NCBI RefSeq assembly: GCF_017353255.1
Contig: NZ_JAFMYU010000016.1
Coordinates: 97,018 to 161,017, forward strand
Direction of reading: 5' to 3'
Length of the DNA stretch: 64,000 nt
From: Fibrella aquatilis
GTDB taxonomy: Bacteria; Bacteroidota; Bacteroidia; Cytophagales; Spirosomataceae
Positions 59,335 through 64,000 of the stretch are shown here, piece by piece. Made by a program: the position numbers and the translations under genes. The stretch's first letter is position 1. The number at the start of each line of letters is the position of its first letter. The notes beneath the pieces are model-generated. The model had not been told where the DNA came from, did not search any database, and saw nothing but the letters and a program-made list of their open reading frames with translations.

Positions 59335-59916
59335 ATGAATATCAAGCACATAATTGCCGGTTTGTTTGTGGCGGGAACCATCGCATCTTGTGCGCCCGCC
59401 ATTACGGTTAAGTACGACTACGACCCCAAAGTGAACGTTCGGCAGTTTAGCACCTACCGGATTGAAGCAGACCGGCAGCGTAACGCCGACCCCATTGTGG
59501 GCAGCAACCTTAACCAGCGCCGTATCGCCGAAGCCCTCGATCAGTCGTTGCAGGGGCTGGGCTATAAGCCAACTGAAGATATCGGTGCCGATTTGATCGT
59601 GCGTTTCTTCACCGATTCGAAAGACCGTCAGCAAATTCAGTCTAACAACATGGGTAGCCCCTGGGGTTGGGGCTACGGTGGCTTTGGTGGCTACAACAAC
59701 CAGGTCTACTCGCGTCAGTACGAAGAGAACCGGGTGGTGGTGAACATCTATGATTCGCGGACCAACAATATCGTTTGGCAGGGTTGGGCTACGGGTCAGT
59801 TGAATACCAAGAAAAACGAGCGCAACCGCGATCTGGCTTTCCGCGAAACTGTGGTCAGCATTATGAAAAACTTTCCGCAGAGTGCCGGTCAGGATTACGG
59901 TGCCGCTGCCCGATAG
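59335..59916 (+). CDS. DUF4136 domain lipoprotein
   Basis: A 193-residue lipoprotein (IAGLFVAGTIASC lipobox). The mature part fits DUF4136: VKYDYDPKVNVRQFSTYRIE, LNQRRIAEALDQSLQGLGYK, then GADLIVRFFTDSKDRQ, a Gly/Trp/Tyr-rich stretch and YEENRVVVNIYDSRTNNIVW and GWATGQLN. The fold is found in many outer-membrane-attached lipoproteins; role unknown. Terminator follows. Confidence 0.85.
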   Translation: MNIKHIIAGLFVAGTIASCAPAITVKYDYDPKVNVRQFSTYRIEADRQRNADPIVGSNLNQRRIAEALDQSLQGLGYKPTEDIGADLIVRFFTDSKDRQQIQSNNMGSPWGWGYGGFGGYNNQVYSRQYEENRVVVNIYDSRTNNIVWQGWATGQLNTKKNERNRDLAFRETVVSIMKNFPQSAGQDYGAAAR

Positions 59917-59940
59917 TTGTTGGCGGTTTAGTAACTTTCA

Positions 59941-59974
59941 GCCCCTTATCTGATCTACAGATGAGGGGTTTTTT
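59941..59974 (+). terminator. Intrinsic terminator
   Basis: CCCCTTATCTG pairs with CAGATGAGGGG (one G-U), followed by TTTTTTG. It ends the DUF4136 gene transcript. Confidence 0.85.
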
Positions 59975-60028
59975 GTTGCTGTTCAAACCCGTAGTGCCAA
60001 TATTGCCGAAGCCGGGCAAGCAGACGTA

Positions 60029-60295
60029 GTGATACCATCAACGCCACCACCCAGAACGGTCATAGCCCTATTGGTAGCCTGTGGGCTACTGAGCATCGGT
60101 GTGGCGGCGCTGGTATGGGTCAATAGTCGCCGCGTGGCGCACTACAACGACGAAATCAACGACCTGCGCCGCCACGTCACCACCGCCGACGGCCAGGTGC
60201 AACGCCTGAGCCAGAAACTAAAAGATTGCCTCTATCTCCGTAAAACCCCCGACAGCCTGCGTAACACACCCCTGCGTGTAACGGGTTGGGAGTGA
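60029..60295 (+). CDS. Small single-TM protein with coiled coil
   Basis: An 88-residue protein with a GTG start at 60029; no in-frame ATG exists. One membrane segment (TVIALLVACGLLSIGVAALVW) is followed by a helical stretch (YNDEINDLRRHVTTADGQVQ, RLSQKLKDC) able to form a coiled coil outside the cytoplasm. Function unknown. It is convergent with the M23 peptidase gene, with a half-copy of a repeat in the gap. Confidence 0.55.
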   Translation: MIPSTPPPRTVIALLVACGLLSIGVAALVWVNSRRVAHYNDEINDLRRHVTTADGQVQRLSQKLKDCLYLRKTPDSLRNTPLRVTGWE

Positions 60296-60329
60296 ATGAC
60301 CAATGACCGACCGCGTAGCGAATGACCAA
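60294..60329. repeat. Half element of the GGTCATT family
   Basis: GAATGACCAATGACCGACC, then GCGTAGCGAATGACCAA matches one arm of the repeats at 35723-35864 and 46641-46744. No complementary arm lies within reach, so this is a solo half-copy between convergent genes. Confidence 0.7.
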
Positions 60330-61670
60330 CTACTTTACTCCCTGCCTCAGCAGCCAGCCGGTTTGGCCTGCTGTTGTTTTGATGAACCAGAAGTTTGGAA
60401 TCTGCCCTAGCACGGCTACTGAACTACCTGCCGGAAGGGTCTGGATGACTGCCGCCCGGGGGTGAGCTTCGTCCAGCAGCGCGGCGGGGGTGGTTAGCTG
60501 ATCGGTGCGGAGGGGTTTGGCTAGGGCCTCAACAGCATCGCGGGCCACGTAGCCAGGCTGTCCGGTTGGCAGGCTCACCCGTAGCCAGTTGGCGGTACCT
60601 CCCAGGATGGTGAGCGGTTGTTGACGAGGCAGCTCGCGCACAACCGGTGCGTCGGTGCTGGGCGACAGCCGAAGGCTTACTTTCCCCGCACTAACTCGTG
60701 CCGAATCACCCAACAGGGCTGAATTTAACAGTTCCTGCTGAGCGGGACCACGGCCCAACCGTACGTAGGGTAGGGGATCAACGGCCCCGTCGGCATACGT
60801 ATATACACCAAAGTGCAAATGCGGACCGGTAGTGCGGGCATTGCCGGTGTTCCCCACAAACCCCACTGTATCGCCGGGGTTTACGCGCTGCCCGGTGGTC
60901 ACGTTAAACCGGTCTAAGTGAGCGTAATAAAGGCGTTGTTCGCGGTCAGCGTCGGTTAGGAAAACCACGTTGCCCCCCAATTGATTCTGGCCTACCTGCG
61001 AGACCACCCCGGCCACTGAAGCAAGGGCGGGTGTGCCCTTCGGCGCAAAAATATCGATACCCTCGTGCCGCCGACGCCCTCCGTCGCGGGGGACGCCAAA
61101 GTAGCTGCTAATTTGTTTGCTGCTACGTCCCTGCACCGGAAACAGCAGCACCGGTTCGCGGGTGATGGCAATGGTGTAGTGGCCCGACCGGAGCAGTTCG
61201 GGCTGAACGCGAATGAGGTACGTCTGATTGCGGCGCGGCTCCCAGACCAGTTCGGTGGGTGCGTTGGTGGTATCGGTTTTGGCGGCCGCAATGGGGGCTA
61301 CCTTCCCGCCATCAATCGAAAACACGTCGACGAATACCCGGACCGGCTCTCGACCCTGCACATTGACCCGGATCGTGAATTTATCACCTCGCACTCCCGC
61401 CATGCGGTAACCTACGGCCAGGGGTTGCGCGGCGCTGAAATAGCCACTTTCGCGGTAGGGCACACTGATGGTGAGCGAATCGCGGAGCGCGCGCTGGGCG
61501 GCGTTGGCCCACGCCAGACCCAAGGCCGTGCGGTCAAGATCGGCCGTTTTCAGCGACTGCTCATAGCGTTCGTGGGGCGACGGCGTATGAAACAAACCGC
61601 TGCCAGGACCACTACCCGTGCAAGCCGCTACCAGCATCAGCAAACTGAGAAAGGATAATGTTGATTTCAT
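60330..61670 (-). CDS. M23 metallopeptidase lipoprotein with SH3 domains
   Basis: A 446-residue lipoprotein starting at 61670 (TLSFLSLLMLVAAC). Zinc-site motifs of M23 (LytM/Gly-Gly endopeptidase) are HEGIDIFAPKGTP (H..D) and GPHLHFGVYT (HxH). Two SH3_3-like domains follow (VSLRLSPSTDAPVVRELPRQ, then ANWLRVSLPTGQPGYV; VIQTLPAGSSVAVLGQIPNF, then GQTGWLLRQG). It cleaves peptidoglycan cross-bridges in the envelope. It lies 8 bp after the TMEM175-like gene on the minus strand, so they are probably co-transcribed. Confidence 0.88.
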   Translation of the reverse strand: MKSTLSFLSLLMLVAACTGSGPGSGLFHTPSPHERYEQSLKTADLDRTALGLAWANAAQRALRDSLTISVPYRESGYFSAAQPLAVGYRMAGVRGDKFTIRVNVQGREPVRVFVDVFSIDGGKVAPIAAAKTDTTNAPTELVWEPRRNQTYLIRVQPELLRSGHYTIAITREPVLLFPVQGRSSKQISSYFGVPRDGGRRRHEGIDIFAPKGTPALASVAGVVSQVGQNQLGGNVVFLTDADREQRLYYAHLDRFNVTTGQRVNPGDTVGFVGNTGNARTTGPHLHFGVYTYADGAVDPLPYVRLGRGPAQQELLNSALLGDSARVSAGKVSLRLSPSTDAPVVRELPRQQPLTILGGTANWLRVSLPTGQPGYVARDAVEALAKPLRTDQLTTPAALLDEAHPRAAVIQTLPAGSSVAVLGQIPNFWFIKTTAGQTGWLLRQGVK

Positions 61671-61678
61671 ATCCCTCT

Positions 61679-62311
61679 TTAAACGACTCGTTCGCGGTGG
61701 TATTTTAGGCGGGAAAGGTAGACCACCATGCCAAAGCCGATGAGCAGGCTGAGGTAAGGCGACAGAAATGAAGCCAGTGCCGCCACAACGTAAGCGATGA
61801 TGCTGATAACCAGCCCCATACGTACCGTTTGTACTTTTACATCTGCGGCGGGGCGTTTCAGCAACAGGTAATCTTTGGTGGCGTGTGACCACATCAGATA
61901 CAGCGTTGCGCAAATACCTGCGAAGAGAAACATGTAGACGAACCCCGCCAGCGTCATGGCCTCGGTGGCAATGTAGTTCGACATGAGCGAGGTGGTAAAC
62001 GGGATAGTGCTCACCAGCAGCAGGTGCAGGCCGTTGTAGTACATAAACCGGCTGTCGCTCCGCCGAATCACATTATACATGCGGTGGTGGTTAACCCAGA
62101 TAATGAAGATCGTAGCGAAGCTAAGCCCAAAGGCGATGTAGGCGGGCCATTGTTTAAACAGGGCATGGAGCAGCATAACGCTACTGTAATCACCGTCGGG
62201 GTGGCGCGGCGCTTTCAGTTCAAACGTTAGCAGCGTAATATCAATGGCAAAGACCCCGTCGCTAAAGGCCTCCATCCGCACTGTCTCGTTTTCCTGAAAA
62301 GTGTTGTCCAT
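61679..62311 (-). CDS. TMEM175-like (DUF1211) integral membrane protein, putative K+ channel
   Basis: A 210-residue protein with six membrane segments in one domain. The hallmark RxxxFSDG motif is at residues 12-19 (RMEAFSDGVFAIDITLLTFE), followed by YIAFGLSFATIFIIWVNHHR, MYYNGLHLLLVSTIPFTTSL, and further spans. Bacterial TMEM175 proteins form tetrameric potassium channels. It is upstream of the M23 gene (8 bp) and downstream of the amino acid permease gene, from which it is separated by a long hairpin. Confidence 0.85.
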   Translation of the reverse strand: MDNTFQENETVRMEAFSDGVFAIDITLLTFELKAPRHPDGDYSSVMLLHALFKQWPAYIAFGLSFATIFIIWVNHHRMYNVIRRSDSRFMYYNGLHLLLVSTIPFTTSLMSNYIATEAMTLAGFVYMFLFAGICATLYLMWSHATKDYLLLKRPAADVKVQTVRMGLVISIIAYVVAALASFLSPYLSLLIGFGMVVYLSRLKYHRERVV

Positions 62312-62315
62312 GTTT

Positions 62316-62453
62316 TGATTTACGACTTACGATGTACGATTTATTGCTGACCGGTCTGCCGGTGCGGCACGGGTTTGCTCTACAGCAGAGTGCCGCACCG
62401 GCAGACCGGCGTCAGCAATAAATCGTACATCGTAAGTCGTAATTCGTAAATCA
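62316..62453. repeat. Long inverted repeat with heptad arms (ATTTACG family)
   Basis: Left arm 62316-62370, right arm 62390-62453. The right arm has one extra 7-bp unit (AATTACG) and two extra bases near the apex; otherwise they pair fully. Inner part TTTATTGCTGA, then CCGGTCTGCCGGTGCGGCAC. It fills the gap between the permease and TMEM175 genes, both minus strand. Confidence 0.9.
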
Positions 62454-63911
62454 TTACTTCCGTTTCGTCCAGTAATAAACGGGTACGCCCAGCCCAGCAA
62501 TGAGGAGACCCATGCCAGTGTTGAAACGAGTAACGGGGTTGTAGAGCAGGATAAGGCAGATGGCCGTGCCCGCCAGCATATAGATGGCCGGTACCAGCGG
62601 GTAGCCGAACGCGCGGTAAGGTCGTTCGGCGTTGGGCTCTTTGCGACGCAGGATGAACAACCCGCCAATGGTGACGATGTAGAAACAGAGCGACGTAAAC
62701 GTGCAATAGTCTAGCAGATCGCCGTAAGTACCTGACAGACAAAGTAATGACGCCCAGATACATTGCAGCCACAGTGCCCGGCCCGGCACGGCGTTTTCGT
62801 TCAGGTGTGAAGCCTGCTTCAGAAATAGCCCGTCTTTGGCCATAGCGTAATAGAGTCGTGCCCCCGCCAGAATCAGCCCGTTGTTACACCCAAACGTCGA
62901 AATCATAATCAGCACCGCCATAATGGCCACGCCGATATTGCCAAAGATGGTGGAGACGGCGGCGGTGGCTACACGGTCGGCGGTGGCGAACTGAATACCC
63001 CGGCCCACAATGTCGGTGGCGGTGAGCAGGCCTTTCAGCGGCAGCAAGGACAGGTACGACAGGTTGGCCAGGAAGTAGATGGTGGTCACGATAAGCGTAC
63101 CGAAAAAAAGCGCCAGCGGAATGTTACGGCGCGGGTTTTTGATTTCGCCCGCAATGAAGGTGACGTTGTTCCAGGCATCGGCTGAAAACAACGACCCCAC
63201 CATAGAGGTACCAAAGGCCAGCAGAAGTGCCATTCCGGCCAGCGGCAGCACCTCGCCTGTGGCCGAGGTGGTAGAGGCCGCCCAGGCGTTGCTGAGGTTG
63301 GCCGACAGCAGGCCGCTGCTCAGCCCCAGGGCAATGCCCACCACAATCAGTCCCAGCAGGGCCACGAGCTTAGCCGACGTAAACACGTTCTGAATTAATT
63401 TCCCGCTTTGCACCCCCCGGCTGTTGAGCCAGGTAAGCAACACCAGACTGCTAATGGCGTAGAGCGACCCCAGCGTGATCTTCACCGGCCCCAGCGCCAG
63501 CAGCACGTTTTCGGGACCAAGGGCGGGCATAAACACCGCCGAAAATTTGGTAAACGCCACTGCCACGGCCGCGATGGTGCCAGTTTGAATGACGGTAAAC
63601 ACGGTCCAGCCGTAAACAAAGCCCGTCAGGTGACCGTAGGCACGCTGGATGTAGATGTACTGGCCCCCGGCTTTGGGCATCATGCCCGCCAATTCGCCGT
63701 AGCTGAGTGCTGCCGCCACGGTCAGCACACCCGTAAGCACCCACAGCATGAGCAGCCACCCCGACGAACCCAGGTTGCGGGCCATTCCCGCCGTGACAAT
63801 AAACACCCCCGACCCAATCATGGAGCCGGAAACAATGAGTGTGGAGTCGAGCAGACTCAGCGAACGATTAAAATCGGTAGAAACAGGCGTTGTCTCGGTC
63901 GGTTGCGACAT
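62454..63911 (-). CDS. APC-family amino acid permease
   Basis: A 485-residue transporter with 12 membrane segments. LLDSTLIVSGSMIGSGVFIV (the GSGIF-like unwound helix), GELAGMMPKAGGQYIYIQRA, FLYGWTVF-like FVYGWTVFTVIQTGTIAAVA, and later WNNVTFIAGEIKNPRRNIPL are typical of the LAT/APC superfamily. It exchanges or imports amino acids across the inner membrane; the substrate is not resolvable. Start ATG at 63911. Confidence 0.9.
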   Translation of the reverse strand: MSQPTETTPVSTDFNRSLSLLDSTLIVSGSMIGSGVFIVTAGMARNLGSSGWLLMLWVLTGVLTVAAALSYGELAGMMPKAGGQYIYIQRAYGHLTGFVYGWTVFTVIQTGTIAAVAVAFTKFSAVFMPALGPENVLLALGPVKITLGSLYAISSLVLLTWLNSRGVQSGKLIQNVFTSAKLVALLGLIVVGIALGLSSGLLSANLSNAWAASTTSATGEVLPLAGMALLLAFGTSMVGSLFSADAWNNVTFIAGEIKNPRRNIPLALFFGTLIVTTIYFLANLSYLSLLPLKGLLTATDIVGRGIQFATADRVATAAVSTIFGNIGVAIMAVLIMISTFGCNNGLILAGARLYYAMAKDGLFLKQASHLNENAVPGRALWLQCIWASLLCLSGTYGDLLDYCTFTSLCFYIVTIGGLFILRRKEPNAERPYRAFGYPLVPAIYMLAGTAICLILLYNPVTRFNTGMGLLIAGLGVPVYYWTKRK

Positions 63912-63982
63912 AAAAGGTTAGGTAGTTGCCCCAAGAATCCGGGGAAGTGTTTTGCAAGAAAGGATTTTAGATTGAAGGAAGG

Positions 63983-64000
63983 GAATGTACAATGAATATT
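63983..64000. repeat. Start of an AATGTAC-family element cut by the window edge
   Basis: GAATGTACAATGAATATT matches the arm of the repeat at 11309-11408 (AATGTAC, AATGAAT). The remainder lies outside the window. Confidence 0.6.

Overview
The window looks like a chromosomal segment of a GC-rich Bacteroidota bacterium, most likely order Cytophagales (Spirosoma/Fibrella-like; this is inferred from gene content, no database search was possible). Supporting signs are a SusC/SusD pair, a PorT-type gliding/type IX secretion gene next to ubiE/menG, a CusA protein fused to a TolC domain, DUF4286 and DUF4783 proteins, and several promoters with the Bacteroidota -7 box TAnnTTTG. There is no rRNA, transposase, CRISPR array or phage block. 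One tRNA (Val, anticodon UAC) is present.

Layout: 1-4.1 kb is an accessory and decaying zone: the end of a lectin-like propeller gene, a secreted protein, a YD-repeat lipoprotein, a lipoprotein remnant, and two overlapping genes (a small secreted protein and a di-haem cytochrome c peroxidase) that are each cut by one in-frame TAG. 4.1-15.4 kb holds acetoacetyl-CoA synthetase, small membrane proteins, a PyrR-like phosphoribosyltransferase and two paralogous lytic transglycosylases. 15.4-27.1 kb is a carbohydrate-use region: susD, susC, an MFS transporter, two Gfo/Idh/MocA oxidoreductases, a sugar isomerase/epimerase and a RhaT-like symporter. 27.3-29.3 kb has an ECF-type sigma factor overlapping a membrane-anchored trypsin-like protease. 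30-36.3 kb is a heavy-metal efflux operon. 36.4-46.6 kb has a flippase, a dipeptidase, menG-porT, tRNA-Val with a PIN toxin-antitoxin module, a GH18 chitinase, a dTDP-rhamnose-reductase-like SDR, a cyclophilin and an ABC ATPase. 46.8-54.8 kb is core metabolism: transketolase, transaldolase, purN and atpA-atpG. 54.9-64 kb holds secreted and envelope proteins, an M23 peptidase, a TMEM175-like channel and an amino acid permease.

The most unusual feature is not a gene. About fifteen intergenic gaps contain long, often perfect inverted repeats (arms 29-64 bp). In many of them the arms are themselves short tandem runs of degenerate 7-bp units (8-bp in one family). When the two arms differ in length, they differ by exactly 7 or 14 bp, apart from one 2-bp change near the apex. 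Several sequence families share this design and often the apical core GCTGACGC or GCTTACGC. They lie between convergent, co-directional and divergent genes, so simple transcription termination does not explain them all. One family (8-bp unit GTGAAAGA) brackets a four-helix-bundle (S23/IVS-like) gene and also occurs, in frame, inside the cusA coding sequence.
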